Of a stretch of 64,000 nucleotides of DNA, positions 34,104 to 41,831 are shown piece by piece (the stretch's first letter is position 1; each line of letters starts with the position of its first letter). The position numbers and the translations under genes were made by a program. The notes beneath the pieces are model-generated. The model was not told the origin of the DNA. It searched no databases and saw only the letters and a list, made by a program, of their open reading frames with translations. Origin of the DNA: Butyrivibrio sp. WCD3002. GTDB lineage: Bacteria; Bacillota; Clostridia; Lachnospirales; Lachnospiraceae. The DNA lies in contig NZ_AUJO01000006.1 of NCBI RefSeq assembly GCF_000424265.1, forward strand, positions 62,001-126,000, given 5' to 3'.

Positions 34104-34844
34104 CTATTTAATAAAAAAATTTTCGTTTCCATCAAGAGCCAATGTTAAGTCTGCTTCCAGCGAATTATTCAGGCAAATTCTGACGTTTTCCATATCGCTA
34201 AAATCCACAAAGGCAGTTGCCTTTTCAAGAGAGTTTCCACTTTTTGCTTTTCGGTCGATGAGACGGTCTCGTAAAAAATTCTCCTCAGCCACAAGTCTTA
34301 TGGTGTAATCCGCATATTTCCTAAGATCACGCCATCCAGCCTCGTCCAAAAGCAGATAATTTCCTTCAAGAATGACGATTTTTTCAGTAACTGTGTATGT
34401 GTCTTCCACAGGATTATGGAGATGCCTGTTATAGGAAGGCCAGCCACAGATATCGCCTGCAGCTACTCTCTTTATGGCAGCTGTGAGCTTTTCCAGGTCG
34501 AAGGTTATGGGAGCGCCTTTAATCTCAACCATCTTTATGGTCTTTCCATCACGCTCCGTGTCGTGAGAAAGCAGATATTCCTGCCTTCTGTGGAAGCCAT
34601 CCATTCCGATTGCCTGCACATTACAGATGTCTTCCCTTTCCTTTGACAGTACTTCAAGGAAGCTGCTTAGCGTACTTTTTCCTGCGCCGGGAGGTGCTGC
34701 GAGCATAACAAGAATTCGCCCGTCTTTCTCCTTCTGCATGGCAGTGAGCCTCTCAAGAAGCGGCATGAATACTGAGTTTATCGTAGCTTCACTATATTTT
34801 GCATTTACATCTATTCCGTTTATGTTTACGTTGTATTCTCTCAA
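34104..34844 (-). CDS. P-loop nucleoside/sugar kinase of the uridine-kinase-like family
   Basis: About 246 residues, starting at TTG 34844 with AAGGAAC 6-8 nt upstream; the ATG at 34904 would overlap the promoter area and lacks a ribosome site. APPGAGKSTLSSFLEVL is the Walker A, GMDGFHRRQEYL the substrate Asp loop, VILEGNYLLLDEAGW the Walker B, and RLVAEENFLRDRLIDRK the lid with basic residues. It belongs to the fructose-transport/FrcK-like and uridine kinase group, which phosphorylates sugars or nucleosides; the substrate is not clear. Confidence 0.85.
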   Translation of the reverse strand: MREYNVNINGIDVNAKYSEATINSVFMPLLERLTAMQKEKDGRILVMLAAPPGAGKSTLSSFLEVLSKEREDICNVQAIGMDGFHRRQEYLLSHDTERDGKTIKMVEIKGAPITFDLEKLTAAIKRVAAGDICGWPSYNRHLHNPVEDTYTVTEKIVILEGNYLLLDEAGWRDLRKYADYTIRLVAEENFLRDRLIDRKAKSGNSLEKATAFVDFSDMENVRICLNNSLEADLTLALDGNENFFIK

Positions 34845-34960
34845 TTTTTTGTTCCTTTTTTTACGATTTTTGGATATTATTGTATACTTATGACAACAGA
34901 CCACAAAGATTCTATTTCATTATATATTTATTTCAACAAAGATGTACCGGAAAATAAATC

Positions 34961-35545
34961 ATGAGCGACCATCTGATAAAATTTAACAAACATCATAAAA
35001 AGAAAAAATCACGCAACAATAAGCCATTTCCCCTTCTGCAGATCATATTTTTATGCTTTATATTTTGGGGACTGATCTATGCGTTCAATAATATATGGTC
35101 AAAAACCCCGGATGATGAATATATTCCTTTTGAAGTTTCAAAAGGTCTGAATGATATTAAAATTTCAGGAAGCGCCATTACTATTCCGCCTTCTGACGAT
35201 GACCAGTTAAGTCATGCCTGGAATGCGGTAAAAATCTCAGAAAAATGGTATGAAGTTGATACCACATGGGATGATCAGGAATACGATGAGGGCGAATATG
35301 ATGAGTTTTACGCTTTACTCTCAAGCTATGAGGACGAGTATGATAATCTCATTCATCACTACTACAATAGGACTACTGCTGAAATGGAGAACCTGAAGGC
35401 GACGGATGATACCCTTTTTCATATCGATGGCTATGAGCCCTATAACGCAGTAAATGATTCCGCTCACGTAAGAGACGCTGCGTCTTCTGCGAATAGCAAT
35501 TCAATTACAGTTTTTGTGAATTCACTTATCCCCGTATCTCAGTAA
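34961..35545 (+). CDS. Transglutaminase-fold membrane protein lacking the catalytic Cys (internally deleted)
   Basis: 194 residues: a basic head (HHKKKKSRNNK), one membrane segment (~24-43), a linker, then SHAWNAVKISEKWYEVDTTWDD. This is the second half of a transglutaminase-like core, with the catalytic His (H85) and Asp (D100). The half before it, which should include the V-C-Q-G-Y Cys segment, is absent: only ~40 residues separate the membrane segment from HAWN. The likely explanation is an in-frame deletion. It cannot act as a normal transglutaminase or protease. It overlaps the convergent glycerate kinase by 20 bp. Confidence 0.65.
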   Translation: MSDHLIKFNKHHKKKKSRNNKPFPLLQIIFLCFIFWGLIYAFNNIWSKTPDDEYIPFEVSKGLNDIKISGSAITIPPSDDDQLSHAWNAVKISEKWYEVDTTWDDQEYDEGEYDEFYALLSSYEDEYDNLIHHYYNRTTAEMENLKATDDTLFHIDGYEPYNAVNDSAHVRDAASSANSNSITVFVNSLIPVSQ

Positions 35546-36683
35546 TTGATCCGGTGGCATATATCAGTCTCATAGCCTGTTCTGCCGCATCTGCCAGGTT
35601 ATTTTTCGCATTTTCCGGATCCATGGCTTCATCCAAAGTACAGACTCTTCGCAGTATAGGGAAAAATGCATCGATTCCTCGGCCATTGCATGCGGTAGCA
35701 TCCTTAGAAACAGCTCCTGAAAAAGCTATGACCGTCTTTCCATAACTTTTAGCTAATTTTGCCACTCCAATAGGAGCCTTACCCATGGAAGTCTGTGCAT
35801 CAAGCATACCTTCTCCGGTTACGACTATATCTGCGTCTTTTATATAATCGGCAAGCGCCGTCTCTCTCAAGATTATATCGATTCCGCTCTCAAGAGAAGC
35901 ACCTAAAAAAGTCCTTAACGCAAAGCCCATTCCGCCTGCTGCTCCGCTTCCGGAGATGTCAGGGTCTGCGGCAGGCTTTATTGTTCTTGCAATTTCAGCA
36001 TACTTTCCGAGCCAGCTATCCATCATGGCTATCATCTCAGAATTCGCACCCTTTTGCGGGCCGAACACACTGCTGCAACCATTTGGTCCGCAGAGAGGAT
36101 TTGTTACGTCACAGGCCACATGAAAACTGCACTCGGAAAGCTCCTTGCAGGCATTTTCACAGGAAATACTTCGTAGCTGCGAAAGTCCCTTTGCTCCCAG
36201 AGAGATGCTGTTTCCTTCTTCATCAAGAAAATCAAAGCCAAGAGCCATAAGCATGCCTGCTCCGCCATCGTTTGTCGCACTTCCGCCAATTCCGATAATG
36301 AATTTGCGACATCCCTTTTTTATGGCATCAAAAATAACCTCTCCAACGCCGTAAGTGGTGGTGTTCAGAGGATTTCTTTGCTCATTGGTAACAAGCGTTA
36401 TTCCTGCAGCACCGCTCATCTCTATAACTGCAACATCTCCGGGTATAATTCCGTATCGGCAATTACCCTTATCGGACAATGGCCCTGTGACAGTCACGTC
36501 TTCAAAATGACCGCCTGTTCCTGTTACAAGCGCATACACTGTGCCCTCGCCGCCATCTGCCAGCGGGCGGACTATGGTCTCTATGCTCTTATCAACACGG
36601 GCAAAGCCTTCTTTTACCGCATTTCCGGCTTCGATTGAAGTAAGACTTCCTTTGAAAGAATCAATTGCTGTAACTATTTTCAT
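35526..36683 (-). CDS. Glycerate kinase (GarK/GlxK family)
   Basis: 385 residues, the usual family length. It phosphorylates glycerate to 2- or 3-phosphoglycerate with ATP. The family marks are visible from the start: VTAIDSFKGSLTSIEAGNAV, PLADGGEGTVYALV, IGIGGSATNDGGAGMLMALG, and VVTGEGMLDAQTSMGKAP. It feeds glycerate from serine, glycolate or sugar-acid degradation into glycolysis. It lies between the transglutaminase-fold ORF (convergent, 20-bp overlap) and the OYE gene, 60 bp upstream on the same strand. Confidence 0.95.
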   Translation of the reverse strand: MKIVTAIDSFKGSLTSIEAGNAVKEGFARVDKSIETIVRPLADGGEGTVYALVTGTGGHFEDVTVTGPLSDKGNCRYGIIPGDVAVIEMSGAAGITLVTNEQRNPLNTTTYGVGEVIFDAIKKGCRKFIIGIGGSATNDGGAGMLMALGFDFLDEEGNSISLGAKGLSQLRSISCENACKELSECSFHVACDVTNPLCGPNGCSSVFGPQKGANSEMIAMMDSWLGKYAEIARTIKPAADPDISGSGAAGGMGFALRTFLGASLESGIDIILRETALADYIKDADIVVTGEGMLDAQTSMGKAPIGVAKLAKSYGKTVIAFSGAVSKDATACNGRGIDAFFPILRRVCTLDEAMDPENAKNNLADAAEQAMRLIYATGSITEIRG

Positions 36684-36743
36684 ACTGCCTCCCGAAATAT
36701 AAATCGTCGGCGTATCACATGTTCAGACTGCCGTTAAAGCTTC

Positions 36744-37820
36744 TTAACCGTTATTTTTCCTTTTCATCTCGGCAGGACACTTATGAGGTGTGAAGGGACC
36801 GTACTGGCATCTTGCACATTCGAAGCATCTCACATAGGATTTTCCCTCTTCAAGAACGGCCTTGGGAAAATCAGGATCCGCAAGAACGGCTCTTCCAAGA
36901 TCAACAGTGTCTGCAAGGTCATTTTCAATAATGTATTTAACCTGATCAGGCTCAAAGATCGAGTTTACGCAGGATACAGGTACTCTGCCCTTAAAATGCT
37001 CGTGGAAATGAACACCCAGGGAACAGATAATGGTGTAGGGCTTGGAATCATCCTGAAGTGCAGGATCAATCTCGCCTATTCCGTGAGATACCTGAAGATA
37101 GTCACAGCCTGCTTTTACGTACTCTTCTGCAATTTCAATGGCGTCATCGAGGTCAGGATCAGCGCCGATTGTTCTGATGGAAATGAGAAAATCATCTCCG
37201 CACTCTTTTCTAATATCGCGAATGATCTCAGCGCCAAATCTTGCCCTGTTCTCAGCGCTTCCGCCGTATTCGTCGGTTCTAAAGTTAGTTCTTTTTGTTG
37301 CAAACTGATTTATCAGATATCCGTGGCAGCCGTGAAGCTGAATTCCGTCATAGCCTGCCTTCTTTGCTCTGATGGCTGCTGCTACAAAGGCAGCCTGCAT
37401 CTTATGAATTTCATCTGTGGTCATGGCTCTGGATTTTCCGCCATTTCTTGTTTCTACCTCGGAAGGTCCGATGGCTTCGCCGCACTCGGGATTTGCCGTT
37501 ATTCCTGTGTGGTTAAGCTGAATTATTGCAACAACATCATTGTCATGGCAGTTTTTAACTATTTCCTTGTGGCCTTCAATCTGGTCGTCATCCCAAAGTC
37601 CCATATGGATTTTTCCAAATCTGCCATCCGGAGTAACCGCAGTAGCTTCCACGCAAATAAGACCACAGCCTCCCTCAGCTCTTTCCTTATAATGCGCGAT
37701 ATGCTTTTCCGTAACCTTTCCATCTTCACCCGCAAAATCGAATTTCACTGTGGGTGCCATGGTTATTCTGTTTTTAAGCCTTTTCCCATTGATCACAATC
37801 TCGTCATTTACTCTAGTCAT
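36744..37820 (-). CDS. Old yellow enzyme family NADH:flavin oxidoreductase
   Basis: 358 residues from ATG 37820 with GGAGGAGAAGAGT upstream; the track-like longer frame to 37961 is not used. A FMN-binding TIM barrel: NRITMAPTVKFDFAG, IIQLNHTGITANPECGEAIG, YDGIQLHGCHGYLINQFATK (His pair for substrate), VSHGIGEIDPALQ and VDLGRAVLADPDFPKAV. The end has CFECARCQYGPFTPHKC, four Cys in a cluster that could bind Fe-S or zinc, as in the larger members but without the second dehydrogenase domain. It reduces activated alkenes or related electrophiles; the substrate is unknown. Confidence 0.92.
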   Translation of the reverse strand: MTRVNDEIVINGKRLKNRITMAPTVKFDFAGEDGKVTEKHIAHYKERAEGGCGLICVEATAVTPDGRFGKIHMGLWDDDQIEGHKEIVKNCHDNDVVAIIQLNHTGITANPECGEAIGPSEVETRNGGKSRAMTTDEIHKMQAAFVAAAIRAKKAGYDGIQLHGCHGYLINQFATKRTNFRTDEYGGSAENRARFGAEIIRDIRKECGDDFLISIRTIGADPDLDDAIEIAEEYVKAGCDYLQVSHGIGEIDPALQDDSKPYTIICSLGVHFHEHFKGRVPVSCVNSIFEPDQVKYIIENDLADTVDLGRAVLADPDFPKAVLEEGKSYVRCFECARCQYGPFTPHKCPAEMKRKNNG

Positions 37821-37839
37821 ACTCTTCTCCTCCAATTCT

Positions 37840-38364
37840 TTATGCCGGGTCGCGGCGAACGGTCTGCTTTCGCCAGTCGATGGCGCCGCATCTGGTGCAG
37901 CCGTAATGTCTGTAGTACTTGGTAAATCTGCTGTCGCGCTTTCTGTAAATCTTCGCGCCACAGCCTCCGCAGGTAAATACGTATTTGACGGCTATACTGC
38001 GGGGCTTGTAGTTTTCAACGCCCTTCTCATTGCCGGAAGTTACACGCTTTATATCATAACCATATCGCATATTCATGAGCTGCGCATAGGTTTTCCATTT
38101 GCCCTGGTGCTTCATACAGCCCTTGCAGGTGTGAAGCAGCTCGTGAATTATGGTCTCCTTGCAGGCCTTCTCTGAGATTCGATCATCAGTTAAAAGCGCT
38201 TCTGCTATCTGAATTGAGTAGGTTCCGTCTACTTCCTTCTTGCAAAGTCCCCATCTGCTACGGGCTCTGGTGTTTATGGTCCAGCCCTTGATTTTCCCAA
38301 GCTCGATGCCCAAGGCATTTATTTCATCAATACATTCCTGTTTAAGTCTGCCAAAATCTTTCAT
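37840..38364 (-). CDS. SprT-like zinc metallopeptidase-fold protein
   Basis: About 174 residues. SRWGLCKKEVDGTYSIQIAE and the zinc-site helix ETIIHELLHTCKGCMKHQGKW (HExxH plus a third His) match the SprT-like family related to SPRTN DNA-protein crosslink proteases. A C-terminal zinc ribbon (FTCGGCGAKIYRKR, YGCTRCGAIDW) supports a nucleic-acid contact. It is 19 bp upstream of the OYE gene in the same direction. Function in this organism is inferred. Confidence 0.88.
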   Translation of the reverse strand: MKDFGRLKQECIDEINALGIELGKIKGWTINTRARSRWGLCKKEVDGTYSIQIAEALLTDDRISEKACKETIIHELLHTCKGCMKHQGKWKTYAQLMNMRYGYDIKRVTSGNEKGVENYKPRSIAVKYVFTCGGCGAKIYRKRDSRFTKYYRHYGCTRCGAIDWRKQTVRRDPA

Positions 38365-38491
38365 CAAAATCTATCCTTCAATCTCACTAACATCATCTAT
38401 TCTCTACTAATACTTCTTCAATCCATCTGATGGCACACACTCTCTGATAATTACTTACGTTTCTTCAGAAACACCTATTCTCTGCTTGTAA

Positions 38492-39709
38492 CTACTGTAT
38501 CGCCCTTATGGCGTCAATTCTCTGAGACAGCGTGGGATGAGAATACCCAATTTTCACCACAAAGGGGTGCGGATTCAGGTTTGAAAGTGAATCTCCGCTA
38601 AGCTTCTTAAGAGCGGAAATAAGCGCTTCTCCGTAGCCTTCCTTTGCTGCAAAGGCATCTGCCTCGTATTCGTGCTTTCTCGATAAATGATTGCCAATAA
38701 GGTCAAATACCAGTGAAACCGGCCAACTGATAAGCTCTATCAGTAAAAACGCAAAATAATAGTTAACCTCAGTAAAACCAAAGGCCTCAAACAGCACCTT
38801 GAAATTCAGGATGATACCTAGCGTAATCACTGTTATTACTGTCCTCATGAAGCTAAAGGGCAGCGATTTTATCATGTGGTTGAACTTCGCATGTCCGAAT
38901 TCATGGGCAAAAACCGAAACTATCTGATCTGTGCTGTACTCGTTCACCAGATTGTCATCCAGTGAAATTGTCTTTTTCTTTGAAAGGCCTGTGCAAAAGG
39001 CGTTAGCCTTGGTGGTTCTCCTGCTGGCATCTCTTACGCACAGCTTCCTTACGGTCATTCCGTATTTGTGGCAAAGCCCAAGAATTGCATCCTTAAGCTC
39101 ACCGTCTTCCAGGGGATCAAACTTATTAAAAATCCTCAAAATTGGCATTACGATCAGGTTAATAAGGAGTGATAGCAGAATAAATGCTACCGCTGTAATG
39201 ATGATTGCCATATTTCCGAATCTTTCGAAAAAGAACCTTACAAGCATCAAAAGACCGAAGGACACAACCACAGAGATGATCGTTTCCTTGATAATATCCA
39301 GCACAAAGGTCTTCCCGGTGGTCTTATTCATGCCGTATTTTTCCTCGATTACAAAGATGCTGTAATAAGAAAAGGGAATCGAAACCACCAGCGAAATGAG
39401 CTCAAAGGAAAGCATCATCAGCAAATATTGCAGATATATGCCGTGACCTGAAAATGCATTGAAAAGTCTGCTGTAAACATCAAATGACAGGTATGAAAAA
39501 AGCAGAAGTCCGGTAACTATATCCCTGATAATAGAAACCTTCCCTCTGTCCTTCTCATAAGACTGCCATTTTTTATATTTTTCTTCATCATAAACATCCT
39601 TCACGTTTTCGGGAAGCTCCTTTGAAAGATATGAATTATCCAGGTAATCCATATACTCACTAAAAGCTGTCTGCAAAATGAAAGATGCGATTATTATCCC
39701 CTTAATCAA
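38492..39709 (-). CDS. M48 family (Ste24/HtpX-like) membrane zinc protease
   Basis: 405 residues with seven or so membrane segments. The active-site helix is VFAHEFGHAKFNHMIKSLPF (HEFGH), and the third zinc ligand Glu lies in HLSRKHEYEADAFAAKEGYG. The N-terminal CAAX-prenyl-protease-1 region (SYLSKELPENVKDVYDEEKY) makes it a Ste24-like protein rather than HtpX. It likely removes damaged or signal-containing membrane proteins. It stands apart from its neighbours, which are 120-200 bp away. Confidence 0.92.
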   Translation of the reverse strand: MIKGIIIASFILQTAFSEYMDYLDNSYLSKELPENVKDVYDEEKYKKWQSYEKDRGKVSIIRDIVTGLLLFSYLSFDVYSRLFNAFSGHGIYLQYLLMMLSFELISLVVSIPFSYYSIFVIEEKYGMNKTTGKTFVLDIIKETIISVVVSFGLLMLVRFFFERFGNMAIIITAVAFILLSLLINLIVMPILRIFNKFDPLEDGELKDAILGLCHKYGMTVRKLCVRDASRRTTKANAFCTGLSKKKTISLDDNLVNEYSTDQIVSVFAHEFGHAKFNHMIKSLPFSFMRTVITVITLGIILNFKVLFEAFGFTEVNYYFAFLLIELISWPVSLVFDLIGNHLSRKHEYEADAFAAKEGYGEALISALKKLSGDSLSNLNPHPFVVKIGYSHPTLSQRIDAIRAIQ

Positions 39710-39836
39710 AGTAAAACTCCTCCGGTTAAAATCCTCTGCTTATTATACCAAGCTTGTTTAGTCTGTAAAACACCCAGATAATGGTTTCGGCTATCAAAGA
39801 AATAACATTATTCGGAATGCTTTGGCATATAAAAAA

Positions 39837-39860
39837 CTGCCGCACCTTTAAGTGCGGCAG
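39837..39860 (-). terminator. Intrinsic terminator of the transglutaminase/LRR gene
   Basis: A 9-bp perfect stem CTGCCGCAC/GTGCGGCAG with a six-base loop and a TTTTTT tract in the minus direction. Confidence 0.92.
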
Positions 39861-39914
39861 CTCTTAAATCCAAGTTAAATATCAATCGATATTTTGTACC
39901 TCTGATTTTTTAAA

Positions 39915-41651
39915 TCAATAGTAAGCATAGAGACGGAGCTTATAGATAGCATCCTTAGCGCCGGCCTTCTTGAAGCCCTTAACGAGCTTGTTGTACTCAC
40001 TCTTCTTAGAGATTATAAGGAAGAAGGTCTCATCATTTGTAGCCTTAAACGAATTTGACTTAATTCCCTTGTTCTTAAGATTACCGTGGAAGTTCTGAAT
40101 CTCAACCTTCTGGAGCTTTGACTTACCGGTAAATGCATTGGCACCAATCTCCTTAATGTTGGGACCGATAGTTACGGATTCAAGTTTCTTACATTTTGCA
40201 AAAGCCTTAGGAGCAATCTTTGTAACCTTATACACCTGGCCGTTGATGTTTACTGTTGCAGGAATAACTACATTCTTTACCTTCTTGTTTGTAGGTCCGT
40301 TGTAAACAGCTTCGCCATTTTTGATAGAGTAGCTGTTCTTTCCTCTGTTATCATCCTGAGTTACAACTGTGCAATAGATACTTGCGGTATAACCATCAAG
40401 GGCTGCAGTAAGAGTAACCTTAAGCTTATTATTTGTTCCTGTGGGTACTCTCTTAAGGACAGCATATGGAGTTGCAGGTGTCCACTGAGAAACTACTTCA
40501 AACATGCTGTTTTCCATAGGTGTAATTTCACAATTACTTAAAAGTGGAGACATACTTTCAAGTTCGTTGGTATATGTGTAAACAGGTGTAACCTTAAAGG
40601 TTTCCTCAGTAGTAAATATTGTTGTTCTGTTAATTGAACCGTCTTCCTCAACAATACCAAGAGTCATGATGCTTTCATCATCAAGCTCCTCCAGCTCATA
40701 GTCGGCAAGAGCGTTCTTTGTATTCTTGGCTTTTCCTGTTGAATCCGGGAAATCACTGCACCAGTCTGTACGCTTTGCACCAAGATTTGCCATTGCGTTA
40801 CGTGAAATATTAAATGCATCGAAGCTGATCTTACCATTCTTTCTGTCACAATATACAAGATCTGTCTCATACCATTTAGTACTGGTAGTGCCGGCTTTGA
40901 TACGAATCTGGTTCCATACCTTGTTCTCCGAGAAAAGAATATTGTTATCAATATCTGCTTCATCAAGCAAAACTGCAAATGCAAGAGCATAGCCCTGATA
41001 TGAAGCCTTATGCTTAACCAGTGCTCCATAAGGAGTATTTCTCAGATCTCTATTATCAATAGCGCATGCTGAATAAGTAACTGTATCAAGCATCTCATAG
41101 AAAAGATCTACTTCTATTGCGAAGTCCTTCTGATCAGCATCGATTCTGTTCATGATCTTTTTAATTGCGCTCTTTAACTGCTTCTGCTCGGCTGAATAGT
41201 TGTTATCACCGGTTCTCTTAAGATATGCATAGCAGCTGTACTTACCTGCATCGGTCTTAATATAAACGAACTTAAGCTCAGCCATTGCTGAAGCAAGATC
41301 AGTAGGATGAGAATAAACATAAGCTCTGCGACCATACTTCACATCACTCTGAGCAACCTTCTTCTTTTCATCCTTGTTTTCATAGACTGTGTAAAAACCT
41401 GATGAATCATATTCTTTGAAATTTGCTGAGGTGATCTGTACATCCTTATCCTTGATACGGGAATCAAGGTAATCATAGGCTCTGTAAACAGAAAGCTTAT
41501 CTCCGGTCAGATGGTCTGACACATTTGAATAATAAGCCTTAGCTGTTACAGGCTCAGCAACCTGAGGCAATCCGGGAACGACCGGAATCGCAATTGCAGC
41601 AGCCATGACAACCGCAGCGAGCCTCTTCAAAAAACTTCTCTTCTTTACCAT
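39915..41651 (-). CDS. Secreted transglutaminase-like pseudoenzyme with BspA-type C-terminus
   Basis: About 578 residues from ATG 41651 (GAGGAGGTACC upstream). Signal peptide: RSFLKRLAAVVMAAAIAIPV, cleavage near TAKA. Residues ~50-270 are a transglutaminase-like fold: YEMLDTVTYSACAIDN, then ASYQGYALAFAVLLDEADI (~216-234) and KVWNQIRI (~244), then WYETDLVYCDR. Residues ~270-450 are not recognised, and ~450-578 are LRR_5/BspA-like (VTKIAPKAFAKCKKLESVTI, GPNIKEIGANAFTGKSKLQK). The usual VCQGYA Cys is replaced by Tyr218 and the HAWN His by Lys/Val; only the Asp remains. It is therefore probably an inactive binding protein. Confidence 0.82.
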   Translation of the reverse strand: MVKKRSFLKRLAAVVMAAAIAIPVVPGLPQVAEPVTAKAYYSNVSDHLTGDKLSVYRAYDYLDSRIKDKDVQITSANFKEYDSSGFYTVYENKDEKKKVAQSDVKYGRRAYVYSHPTDLASAMAELKFVYIKTDAGKYSCYAYLKRTGDNNYSAEQKQLKSAIKKIMNRIDADQKDFAIEVDLFYEMLDTVTYSACAIDNRDLRNTPYGALVKHKASYQGYALAFAVLLDEADIDNNILFSENKVWNQIRIKAGTTSTKWYETDLVYCDRKNGKISFDAFNISRNAMANLGAKRTDWCSDFPDSTGKAKNTKNALADYELEELDDESIMTLGIVEEDGSINRTTIFTTEETFKVTPVYTYTNELESMSPLLSNCEITPMENSMFEVVSQWTPATPYAVLKRVPTGTNNKLKVTLTAALDGYTASIYCTVVTQDDNRGKNSYSIKNGEAVYNGPTNKKVKNVVIPATVNINGQVYKVTKIAPKAFAKCKKLESVTIGPNIKEIGANAFTGKSKLQKVEIQNFHGNLKNKGIKSNSFKATNDETFFLIISKKSEYNKLVKGFKKAGAKDAIYKLRLYAYY

Positions 41652-41831
41652 ATAATGGTACCTCCTCATATAAGAAAAATAAAATTAGACGATTCAATTA
41701 TATAATAGGTGAACGCAATCTAGTGTGATACCATACAATATTTTATGAAAATTTTATAAACGGAACATCAAATTTCTCAGAATTTGCCACATTTCATAAA
41801 TATTTCTCATTTGTTGCTAAGGATTAGTAAG

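Noticed and set aside
36783-37925. 380-codon plus-strand ORF opposite the Old yellow enzyme gene
   Set aside because: No ribosome site or known motif; the minus strand holds the complete flavoenzyme.
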